NCBI GenBank assembly: GCA_022706625.1
Contig: JAKJCD010000132.1
Coordinates: forward strand, 1-5,095
Source: Bacillota bacterium
Lineage (GTDB): Bacteria; Bacillota; Clostridia; Peptostreptococcales; Anaerovoracaceae
Reading direction: 5' to 3'
Length of the DNA: 5,095 nucleotides
Below, piece after piece: positions 1-4,173 of the stretch (position 1 is its first letter; every line of letters begins with the position of its first letter). The translations under genes and the position numbers were made by a program. Under the pieces are notes generated by a model. It was not told the DNA's origin. It made no database searches and saw only the letters and a program-made list of their open reading frames with translations.

Positions 1-327
1 CACGGGCCACGGCTGGGAACTCCTGAATCGTCTCATCAGATCAAGCTCCGGACAGCTATAAAGCTTCTCGTGCTGTCGTAGAAACAGACCGCTGTCTTCC
101 GGTAACTCCTGTTCCACCAGCGTTAGCTCCCCTTTCACCTCGAACCACATCTTTAACGTGGGCAGCCAGAAATCCGGCAGGTATCTGGTTTCGTCATTCA
201 GCGAGAATCCCTCCTTCTCGTACTCGAAGGGCACGCTCAGGGCGTCAAAGAAGACCGCCCAGCGAGCCTCCAGCCGACTGCGGAATCTGTACCCGTTGTA
301 AATTGTCTCGATAGCTCTTACTTGCAT
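1..327 (-). CDS. PD-(D/E)XK nuclease-like protein, C-terminus beyond window
   Basis: The frame is open from an ATG at 327 to the window edge, giving 109 residues of an unfinished protein. The N-terminus has the stretch YRFRSRLEARWAVFFDAL (residues 13-30), then FEYEKEG, YLPDFWLP (49-56) and WFEVKG (61-66). E20, D52, E63 and K65 are spaced like the acidic and lysine residues of a PD-(D/E)XK nuclease core, with the usual pattern of a conserved E, then PD, then ExK. Proteins with this beginning are widespread in phages, plasmids and bacterial genomes and are usually annotated as hypothetical; I infer a DNA-cleaving or DNA-binding role. A second ATG two codons upstream (333) is possible, but AGGAG at 340-336 sits 8 nt from the ATG at 327 and only 2 nt from the other, so 327 was chosen. 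The catalytic assignment comes from motif spacing only. No neighbour on its left is visible. Confidence 0.8.
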   Translation of the reverse strand, partial: MQVRAIETIYNGYRFRSRLEARWAVFFDALSVPFEYEKEGFSLNDETRYLPDFWLPTLKMWFEVKGELTLVEQELPEDSGLFLRQHEKLYSCPELDLMRRFRSSQPWPV

Positions 328-335
328 GATCATTG

Positions 336-340
336 CTCCT
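336..340 (-). promoter_or_regulatory. Ribosome binding site AGGAG deciding the start at 327
   Basis: AGGAG on the minus strand ends 8 nt before the ATG at 327. The alternative ATG at 333 would leave only 2 nt, too close for initiation, so the shorter form is preferred. Confidence 0.7.
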
Positions 341-612
341 TTTAAGGTGTTTTTTGAAACTCACAAAGGAACAGAACAAAATCAATTCCGCAGGCAGAGG
401 AAATCCTTTAGGGCACAGCAATGCCCGTCTTACTCTCAATCATTAAATGTTACTTCATCATCATCCGTGCGAATGTGGCGAAGTGATGTGCAGCATCGCG
501 GCTGCCGCCGGAGCACGACACGCGGAGCAATAGGAATAAAACAGCATAGCCACCTTACCCCTAAACCACCCCTAGCAGCAGGACAAAAGAAAATCAGCAG
601 CATCCGACAGAG
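341..612. other. Intergenic stretch without recognisable gene
   Basis: No frame here reads like a protein. The only local structure seen is a small hairpin at 411-426 (GGGCA, 6-nt loop, TGCCC) in the likely leader of the left gene. On the minus strand it is not followed by a T-run, so I do not call it a terminator. No convincing promoter was found for the left gene. The stretch becomes richer in G and C toward 612. Confidence 0.5.
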
Positions 613-660
613 CGCTTGACGGCATGGAGCAAGCGAGGCGGCACAGGCTCGCCCTAGGCT

Positions 661-692
661 TCCCGTGCAGCGCAATGACGTCAGGCGCGGGA
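661..692. other. Hairpin with 16-nt loop, 8-bp stem including one G-U
   Basis: TCCCGTGC (661-668) pairs with GCGCGGGA (685-692) if one G-U pair is allowed on the plus-strand RNA. The 16-nt loop contains the palindrome TGACGTCA at 676-683. Confidence 0.4.
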
Positions 693-729
693 TAGCAGGG
701 ACGTAACGCGAATAGCAAGCATGCACTAA

Positions 730-785
730 GGCACGATGCGCTGAGCACGAAGCGGCCTGCCGCGGAGAGCTTGGCGCATGGTGCC
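730..785. other. 56-nt long imperfect stem-loop with symmetric internal loops
   Basis: Reading inward, GGCAC pairs with GTGCC, then a G/G mismatch, ATGCGC with GCGCAT, a TG/TG internal loop, AGC with GCT, a 5x5 internal loop (ACGAA/GGAGA), and GCGG with CCGC around a CCTG tetraloop. All interruptions are the same length on both sides, so the arms stay in register over the whole 56 nt. Such a design is typical of a structured RNA or a decayed perfect palindrome; which of these applies cannot be told from one copy. Confidence 0.55.
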
Positions 786-814
786 GGGAGCTGGGCACTG
801 CACAAGCGAAGGCG

Positions 815-850
815 CGCTGCTTGCTGCGAGCGGAGCGAGTGCAAGCAGCG
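815..850. other. Perfect 10-bp hairpin with 16-nt loop
   Basis: CGCTGCTTGC (815-824) is the exact reverse complement of GCAAGCAGCG (841-850). The 16-nt loop begins TGCGAGC and is closely similar to the loop of the hairpin at 924-955. Confidence 0.6.
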
Positions 851-923
851 TGACTGAGCGGGAAAGCAAGAACGCAACGAAGCAATATGCAGGGCTCATG
901 GCTTCTCGGCACAGAGGCGAGAT

Positions 924-955
924 CGCTGCCCTGCGAGCTCTGCGAGCGGGCAGCG
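924..955. other. Perfect 8-bp hairpin with 16-nt loop
   Basis: CGCTGCCC (924-931) is the exact reverse complement of GGGCAGCG (948-955). The loop again has 16 nt and begins TGCGAGC, so this looks like a diverged second copy of the 815-850 unit with compensated stem changes. Confidence 0.6.
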
Positions 956-1078
956 GACGAGCGTAACAAGACGGGATACCCGGTGCCGGGTAATTATCCT
1001 GATGTTATTAAAGGGGGGTATTAAGCCTCTCTACAAAACGCGGCAATTTTAATAATGAATTATTTTAGTAATTAAGTA

Positions 1079-1099
1079 AATAATCTAAAAAAGATTATT
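1079..1099 (-). terminator. Weak AT-rich hairpin downstream of higA
   Basis: AATAATCT (1079-1086) and AGATTATT (1092-1099) form an 8-bp stem with a 5-nt A/T loop, 17 nt past the higA stop codon. The stem is almost free of G-C pairs and the T-run lies in and before the hairpin rather than after it, so termination would be inefficient. Confidence 0.3.
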
Positions 1100-1116
1100 C
1101 GGAAAAAAATATACTA

Positions 1117-2331
1117 CTATGCAGTAAAGCTATCGGCAAAGTGTTTACGAATCTGTTTATTGCCAACAAATCTAGAAAACAACTTATAATTATTCTTATT
1201 ATAACGAATCCTTCCCGCAATAATTGCAGGATGAATGTTTAATCGTTCTGCTAAGTTAAAAATTTCTTCTGTCGACATGTCATCAGATATATCTGTCCAT
1301 ATACCTTTGGGAATTAAACCATCACGTGTCATTTCATCGGCTTCTTTTTCGATCATATCTTCGGTTCTGATTCTATTACTTCTTATATCCAGATCATCTA
1401 CAATAAATGGATCTTTTGCCGATAAGTGTTTTGATACATGGGCCAACTCATGCAAAAGACAAAACCAAAAATTATCAATTCTATCATATCGAAGCGTCAG
1501 GCCGATAACCGGAGTCATGTCTGACATTAATATAGCAGCGCCATCAAGATAAGTTTTGGATAGGTGAGGTACAATGATCAGATGAATTCCATGTTTTTCA
1601 AGATACTCTTTCGCAAGTAACGGGCCCTCATCAAAATAACTCAATCTTGCAATTTCTTGTAAAGTGCTCAGCTTGACTGAACCTTGAATATATTTTGTTT
1701 TTAAAGGATTTCTTCTGGCAAGAGACTGCACACGTATGCACCAAGCTGATAGCGCATATACATCCATCTTAGGATTATACCTTCCTCTTTGCCCTTGTCG
1801 AAAACATGTCTTATCAATAGTTTTCAACCCACCTACCTCTGCAATAAAATCAGTTAACAGCTCCTCGGCTTTTTCCTTTATATCATCCACCCTTGGGATC
1901 CATTTACGTCTTGCCATTTCCCTTAATGGGAATTTAGACCATTCCACTTTTTGAATTTGATCCGGAAAATTACCACCAGGTTCTTTAAGTAATACTTCGG
2001 CAGATATGCCCAAGTTTTTATTTAGTGATCTCATCATAGCAAGGGTCAGTGGCCGTTTCCTATTTAAGACTTCAGAAACCTTACTTTTAAGACCAATATA
2101 AGGCATCATATCCTTTTGAACGAGCCCTAACTGTTCCATACGAAATTTTATCGCGTCAATTGGATCGGGTCGACTAATAGGATATTTTTTTTCCTCATAC
2201 ATTTCTACAAGCGCTGTCAGCAATTCCAACTCATCCATTTCTTCAGTACCGGATTTGGCACCCATAAGCTGGTCAATGAGCTTCAGAGTCGCATTATAAT
2301 CTTTTTCATTTTTTATAAGGCGTTTAATCAA
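1117..2331 (-). CDS. higA: HigA-type antitoxin fused to an ImmA/IrrE-like metallopeptidase domain
   Basis: This 404-residue protein has three parts. Residues 1-55 are the helical, acidic N-terminus typical of HigA partners (DELELLTALVEMYEEKKYPI). Residues 57-116 form an XRE helix-turn-helix with the HigA signature, including SKVSEVLNRKRPLTLAMM (83-100). Residues about 225-345 resemble the ImmA/IrrE (COG2856) peptidase domain, with HELAH at 294-298 and a downstream EKEAD (328-332) that could supply the third zinc ligand. The HigA part should bind and neutralise HigB and repress the operon; the C-terminal part may act as a protease or sensor, by analogy with ImmA, which cleaves a phage repressor. 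That last role is inference. Ordinary HigA antitoxins are about 100-140 residues, so this is a long fusion. Translation starts at TTG (2331), one base after the higB stop, so the two are cotranscribed and probably translationally coupled. The gene is strikingly AT-rich compared with the DNA on its downstream side. Confidence 0.88.
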   Translation of the reverse strand: MIKRLIKNEKDYNATLKLIDQLMGAKSGTEEMDELELLTALVEMYEEKKYPISRPDPIDAIKFRMEQLGLVQKDMMPYIGLKSKVSEVLNRKRPLTLAMMRSLNKNLGISAEVLLKEPGGNFPDQIQKVEWSKFPLREMARRKWIPRVDDIKEKAEELLTDFIAEVGGLKTIDKTCFRQGQRGRYNPKMDVYALSAWCIRVQSLARRNPLKTKYIQGSVKLSTLQEIARLSYFDEGPLLAKEYLEKHGIHLIIVPHLSKTYLDGAAILMSDMTPVIGLTLRYDRIDNFWFCLLHELAHVSKHLSAKDPFIVDDLDIRSNRIRTEDMIEKEADEMTRDGLIPKGIWTDISDDMSTEEIFNLAERLNIHPAIIAGRIRYNKNNYKLFSRFVGNKQIRKHFADSFTA

Positions 2332-2332
2332 T

Positions 2333-2626
2333 TTATATTACCTCTGCATTAATTTTATCATACTCTTTGTGTGTTCCAATAAAACGTATAAATACCGTTT
2401 TTGAGTCATAGTTGATTCTGACGATCAACCTATATTTATTGCCAGCGATATTAAAGACGACCCGGTTGTTCCTAAGAATGCTGGCAGATTTATACTTAGT
2501 TTTTATATCCGCCGAAGATGACCACTGAGCATGTTGAGCTTCATAATACCAAGCCTTTAACGATCCCTCAGCATCACAATACCGTTCATAAAATTCAACC
2601 AAAGTACTTTTCGCTATGACATGCAT
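2333..2626 (-). CDS. higB: HigB-type mRNA interferase toxin
   Basis: The 97-residue protein matches the HigB_toxin family (RelE-like fold; E. coli HigB/YgjN type). Visible family features are MHVIAKSTLVEFY at the start, a central LKAWYYEAQHAQW (23-35), RVVFNIAGNKYRLIVRINY (55-73) and the closing THKEYDKI (85-92). Members of this family cleave mRNA on translating ribosomes and arrest growth until the antitoxin binds them. The length is normal for the family and the gene looks intact. ATG at 2626 was chosen because the family begins with M-H-V/L-I; a TTG 18 nt upstream would add an unlikely leader peptide. No clear ribosome binding site precedes the ATG. Toxin-first order is the rule for higBA and contrasts with most toxin-antitoxin pairs. 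The gene is followed after a single base by higA. Confidence 0.9.
   Translation of the reverse strand: MHVIAKSTLVEFYERYCDAEGSLKAWYYEAQHAQWSSSADIKTKYKSASILRNNRVVFNIAGNKYRLIVRINYDSKTVFIRFIGTHKEYDKINAEVI
2341..2345 (-). promoter_or_regulatory. Ribosome binding site supporting the TTG start of higA
   Basis: AGAGG lies within the last codons of higB and 9 nt before TTG at 2331. No ATG exists nearby in frame, and the residues following this TTG match the usual HigA beginning, so a TTG start is well supported. A TTG start would lower antitoxin initiation unless coupling compensates. Confidence 0.6.
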
Positions 2627-2661
2627 TATATAATAGGTTCCCAAAAATTAGTCAACAATAA

Positions 2662-2680
2662 AGTTCCCATATTGGGAACT
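2662..2680. promoter_or_regulatory. Palindromic operator upstream of higBA
   Basis: AGTTCCCA and TGGGAACT are perfect 8-bp arms around TAT. A near copy of one arm, GGTTCCCA, lies at 2636-2643 just before the higB start. A palindrome plus half-site immediately upstream of a toxin-antitoxin operon fits autorepression by the HigA helix-turn-helix. A run of AT-rich -10-like sequence (TATAAAAT, 2688-2681 on the minus strand) abuts it, so a bound repressor would cover a transcription start near 2676; no good -35 was found for that box. Confidence 0.6.
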
Positions 2681-2744
2681 ATTTTATATATTTCTATTAT
2701 TTTAATGGCTTATATATTCAATTTTAATATAAAAACCATGAATT

Positions 2745-2933
2745 TTATTTTTTATAATCCCCTCTATTTATATATACCCCGTTACTGTCTTTTCTGCTCT
2801 CTCTAATCTGTGAGTTCGGGTATAAAGCTCTTGCTTTCCTGATAGCGCCCCTAGGGTCATTCGCCGTCACTTTAAGCTGTTCCACAAAATGTCCGTTTAC
2901 AAATCTGTCAACTCTGTATTCATGTTTTTGCAT
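2745..2933 (-). CDS. Small basic protein of unknown function (62 aa)
   Basis: I do not recognise this protein. It is hydrophilic and lysine/arginine-rich (ends YINRGDYKK). The order YRVDRFVNGHFVEQLKV (6-22), then a helix-like NDPRGAIRKARALYP (25-39), suggests a small beta-beta-alpha fold. It has no membrane segment or signal peptide. The ATG at 2933 is 6 nt after the stop of the 84-residue gene upstream, on the same strand, and has no independent ribosome binding site, so it probably relies on coupling. It would be the last gene of the operon that began with the nuclease whose remnant lies at 3191-3361. Being short, it could be a chance frame, but its tight spacing favours a real gene. Confidence 0.5.
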   Translation of the reverse strand: MQKHEYRVDRFVNGHFVEQLKVTANDPRGAIRKARALYPNSQIRESRKDSNGVYINRGDYKK

Positions 2934-2939
2934 AGTGAC

Positions 2940-3194
2940 TTAACCATTGTCCTGATGTAAATAATAATTCTCTGCTGTTGAGTCCAGCAGTTTTAAAAAA
3001 TAATCAAAATCCTGTTGACACGATATTCTCAGCTCAGGATCGATGACTCCGATATTTTCTCTAAAAAATCTGTCTACCCATTTTATGTATTCTTCCTGCG
3101 CCCGATGTTTAACCACAGGGCTCTTATTCTGTAAATGCCGTTGAAGATCCAGCACGGCAGCTTGTATTTCGTAAATCGATTCCAAGGGTGTCAT
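2940..3194 (-). CDS. Small probably all-helical protein of unknown function (84 aa)
   Basis: I do not recognise this protein. It has 84 residues, no membrane segment and no cysteine pairs; heptad-like spacing of leucine, isoleucine and aromatic residues (IYEIQAAVLDLQRHL, 7-21; YIKWVDRFFREN, 36-47; DFDYFLKLLDS, 62-72) suggests three helices. Its ATG overlaps the stop codon of the upstream SNase-like frame as ATGA, a classic sign of one operon and coupled translation, which supports the start and shows that the gene is real. It is followed after 6 nt by the 62-residue gene. Since the upstream gene is truncated, its original promoter has probably been lost. The function may have been linked to the nuclease, but nothing in the sequence shows how. 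Confidence 0.65.
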   Translation of the reverse strand: MTPLESIYEIQAAVLDLQRHLQNKSPVVKHRAQEEYIKWVDRFFRENIGVIDPELRISCQQDFDYFLKLLDSTAENYYLHQDNG

Positions 3195-3361
3195 TGTTTT
3201 AATCTCTTGCGGAATGCTCTCGGCCGTTCGTAATCAGGCAATGACCATATGCCTTTCTTTGCGGACCTGGCTTCCTGCTCGGCTTGAAGAAACTCTTCCC
3301 GGTATGGAGGTTTTAAGTATTCCAGGAATGCCTCGGCGTGCCCTTCCCTGACCATTTCCAT
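3191..3361 (-). pseudogene. C-terminal remnant of a staphylococcal-nuclease (SNase)-like gene
   Basis: The last 56 codons of a thermonuclease-family protein are preserved: EMVREGHAEAF, then YLKPPYREEFLQAEQEARS (residues 15-33), KKGIWSLPDYERP (35-47) and RKRLKQ at the end. In SNase-fold nucleases this is the final strand and C-terminal helix, with the Y..PPYREEF...AE..AR...GIWS pattern. The catalytic arginines, glutamate and calcium-binding aspartates lie in the missing N-terminal two thirds, so the piece cannot be an active nuclease. Upstream of the two methionines the frame runs into foreign sequence and a stop at about 3376-3378. The break coincides with the start of the receiver remnant on the other strand, which indicates a recombination or deletion event, not point decay. 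The downstream end is intact and overlaps the next gene by 4 nt. Confidence 0.8.
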
Positions 3362-3646
3362 GTGGTCATCACCGATTTAAAGATGCCTATAATCGACGGG
3401 ATAGAACTTCTCAAAAGCATCAAGAACCAAAGACCGGAGACCATCGTCATTCTTATGACCGCCTATGCTTCCGGAGAGCCGGCAAGCAATGCGATGAAAG
3501 AAGGCGCGTATGATTATATTGAAAAGGGAAACATTCACGATGAGATCAGAACGGTTGTGCATATCGCGTTGATGAACAAAGGTTTGATCAGCGATGATCC
3601 GGCAGGAGAAAAATCAAACTCTATTTCTGAGGATAAAGACCTTTGA
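3338..3646 (+). pseudogene. Response-regulator receiver domain lacking its N-terminal half
   Basis: From about 3353 the frame reads HVVITDLKMPIIDGIELLKSIK, the strand-3 region of a CheY-like receiver, with phospho-acceptor aspartate D13 of this frame. It continues with ILMTAYAS (conserved T41), then AMKEGAYDYIEKG (K63 in the place of the conserved lysine; the following proline is replaced by glycine) and a helix 5-like RTVVHIALMNKG. The first two strands with the acidic metal-binding pair are absent, so the domain cannot fold or be phosphorylated normally. A GTG at 3338 could serve as a start, but it lies in sequence belonging to the SNase remnant on the other strand, so I treat this as a fragment. 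The hydrophilic tail overlaps the 3' end of the convergent XRE gene by 26 bases. The output domain or partner kinase is not present. Confidence 0.75.
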
Positions 3647-3962
3647 GGACAAAGAACAACTGCCGGAGATCATCGTCAGATATGCCCTTCAAGATCTTCG
3701 TGAGGCGGGTTTCAATATCTTTCCGGTTTGCAATACACTGTTCGAAGCGGAATAGTTCGGATAATTCTATTTCAAAGGCATCGGCGATTTTAACAAGGGT
3801 ATCGAAAGACGGATTCTGCTGGCCGCGCTCGACTTCACCGATATATTTATAGCTGATATCAGCCTTCGAACCCAATTCCTCCTGAGTCCACCCCTTTGCC
3901 TTTCTGATGGCGCGTATTCTCCGGCCAAGAAGGACTCTCTTGCTTTCCCGATGCTTTTCCAT
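3621..3962 (-). CDS. XRE-family transcriptional repressor, divergent from HNH-RecQ helicase gene
   Basis: The 113-residue protein has a textbook Cro/C1-type helix-turn-helix at about residues 12-67: LGRRIRAIRKAKGWTQEELG, then KADISYKYIGEVERGQQNPS (recognition helix around 37-46) and FDTLVKIADAFEIELSELF. The remaining 45 residues (RKDIETRLTKILKGISDDDLRQLFFVLKGL) are helical and may dimerise the protein. Such regulators commonly repress their own gene and the neighbouring one. It is divergent from the HNH-RecQ gene and shares with it a 211-nt intergenic region containing ACCAAT sites, so I infer control of both. ATG at 3962 is the only good start in frame, but no ribosome binding site precedes it, and a palindrome covers the start codon, which suggests control at the start or a leaderless message. 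Its 3' end overlaps the receiver remnant. Confidence 0.85.
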   Translation of the reverse strand: MEKHRESKRVLLGRRIRAIRKAKGWTQEELGSKADISYKYIGEVERGQQNPSFDTLVKIADAFEIELSELFRFEQCIANRKDIETRLTKILKGISDDDLRQLFFVLKGLYPQK

Positions 3963-3971
3963 GTATGGAAA
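3956..3971. promoter_or_regulatory. Palindrome covering the start codon of the XRE gene
   Basis: TTTCCAT and ATGGAAA are perfect 7-bp arms around GT, and the left arm contains the start codon at 3960-3962. This could be an autoregulatory site or an RNA hairpin that hides the start. Short AT-rich palindromes do occur by chance. Confidence 0.3.
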
Positions 3972-4004
3972 TATAGAAGGTATCTAATGGATATTAAACC
4001 CTGT

Positions 4005-4043
4005 ATTGGTGTTAATATGACTTGACATAATACCAATATTGGT
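4005..4043. promoter_or_regulatory. Probable operator cluster of the divergent repressor (ACCAAT sites)
   Basis: A perfect 12-bp palindrome, ACCAATATTGGT, occupies 4032-4043, and a half-site ATTGGT lies at 4005-4010. A further half-site ACCAAT is at 4099-4104 in the leader of the helicase gene. The palindrome sits inside the spacer of the plus-strand promoter, where a bound repressor would block RNA polymerase. The nearest regulator is the XRE protein encoded at 3621-3962, which I infer as the binder. Confidence 0.6.
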
Positions 4044-4052
4044 TTTTAAAAT
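4022..4052 (+). promoter_or_regulatory. Probable sigma-70 promoter of the HNH-RecQ gene
   Basis: TTGACA at 4022-4027 is a perfect -35 box. At a 17-nt spacing stands TTTAAA (4045-4050), and at 19 nt TAAAAT (4047-4052), either of which could be a modest -10. The 12-bp palindrome fills the spacer. A start near 4058 would give a leader of about 115 nt, which contains only short, unconvincing frames and one more ACCAAT half-site. Confidence 0.55.
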
Positions 4053-4173
4053 TACAAATACCACAAATGCATGGCTGATCGTCGCTTCATGTTCAGGCAC
4101 CAATAGTTTTGGGGATTGTTAAATACGAATATCTGATTTGCGCTAGCTCTGCGGAAGAAGAACTTAATTCACG

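Larger units (their letters stand above)
613..991. other. GC-rich non-coding island with serial hairpins; possible structured RNA or repeat element
   Basis: This block is far richer in G and C than the flanks and is made largely of inverted repeats laid end to end: CGCTTG/CAAGCG (613-618, 630-635), TCCCGTGC/GCGCGGGA (661-692, one G-U pair), the long stem at 730-785, CGCTGCTTGC/GCAAGCAGCG (815-850), TGAGC/GCTCA (855-898), TCTCG/CGAGA (904-922), CGCTGCCC/GGGCAGCG (924-955) and ACCCGG/CCGGGT (978-991). Short words such as GCGAGC and GAGCG recur. Long open frames on both strands (for example 969-436 on the minus strand) encode Ser/Ala/Cys/Arg-rich sequence with no domain, as expected of chance reading in GC-rich DNA. 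I could not match it to a known RNA class, and the transcribed strand is not evident. It may be a structured RNA, a mobile repeat, or a foreign fragment. Confidence 0.5.

Noticed and set aside
411..426. GGGCA/TGCCC hairpin as a terminator
   Set aside because: The stem has 5 bp and no T-run follows on either strand.
326..619. 97-residue open frame on the plus strand
   Set aside because: It overlaps the start of the left gene in antisense, has low-complexity Ser/Arg/Gln content and no ribosome binding site.
436..969. 177-residue open frame on the minus strand, with overlapping frames at 572-877 (minus) and 778-966 (plus)
   Set aside because: The translations are rich in Ser, Ala, Cys, Arg and Pro, have no domain-like pattern and follow the GC-rich hairpins; several frames are open at once, as expected when GC content is high.
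613..991. CRISPR array or retron msr-msd interpretation of the hairpin island
   Set aside because: There are no regularly spaced identical direct repeats, and no reverse transcriptase or cas gene is present in the window.
1235..1954. Plus-strand frames 1235-1552 and 1736-1954
   Set aside because: They are antisense shadows of the well-supported higA gene.
2627..2655. TTGACT (minus strand, 2655-2650) with TATATA or TATAAT-like boxes near 2625-2632 as a higBA promoter
   Set aside because: The resulting transcription start would fall at or after the higB ATG at 2626, which would remove the start codon; the -10 alternative that comes closest needs a 14-nt spacer.
2621..2806. 61-residue plus-strand frame rich in Ile, Tyr and Phe
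   Set aside because: It lies in AT-rich regulatory DNA, overlaps the higB start and operator, and its hydrophobic look is what AT-rich DNA gives by chance.
3767..4036. 89-residue minus-strand frame overlapping the XRE gene
   Set aside because: It is out of frame with the clear helix-turn-helix protein and has no recognisable features; its beginning covers the operator.
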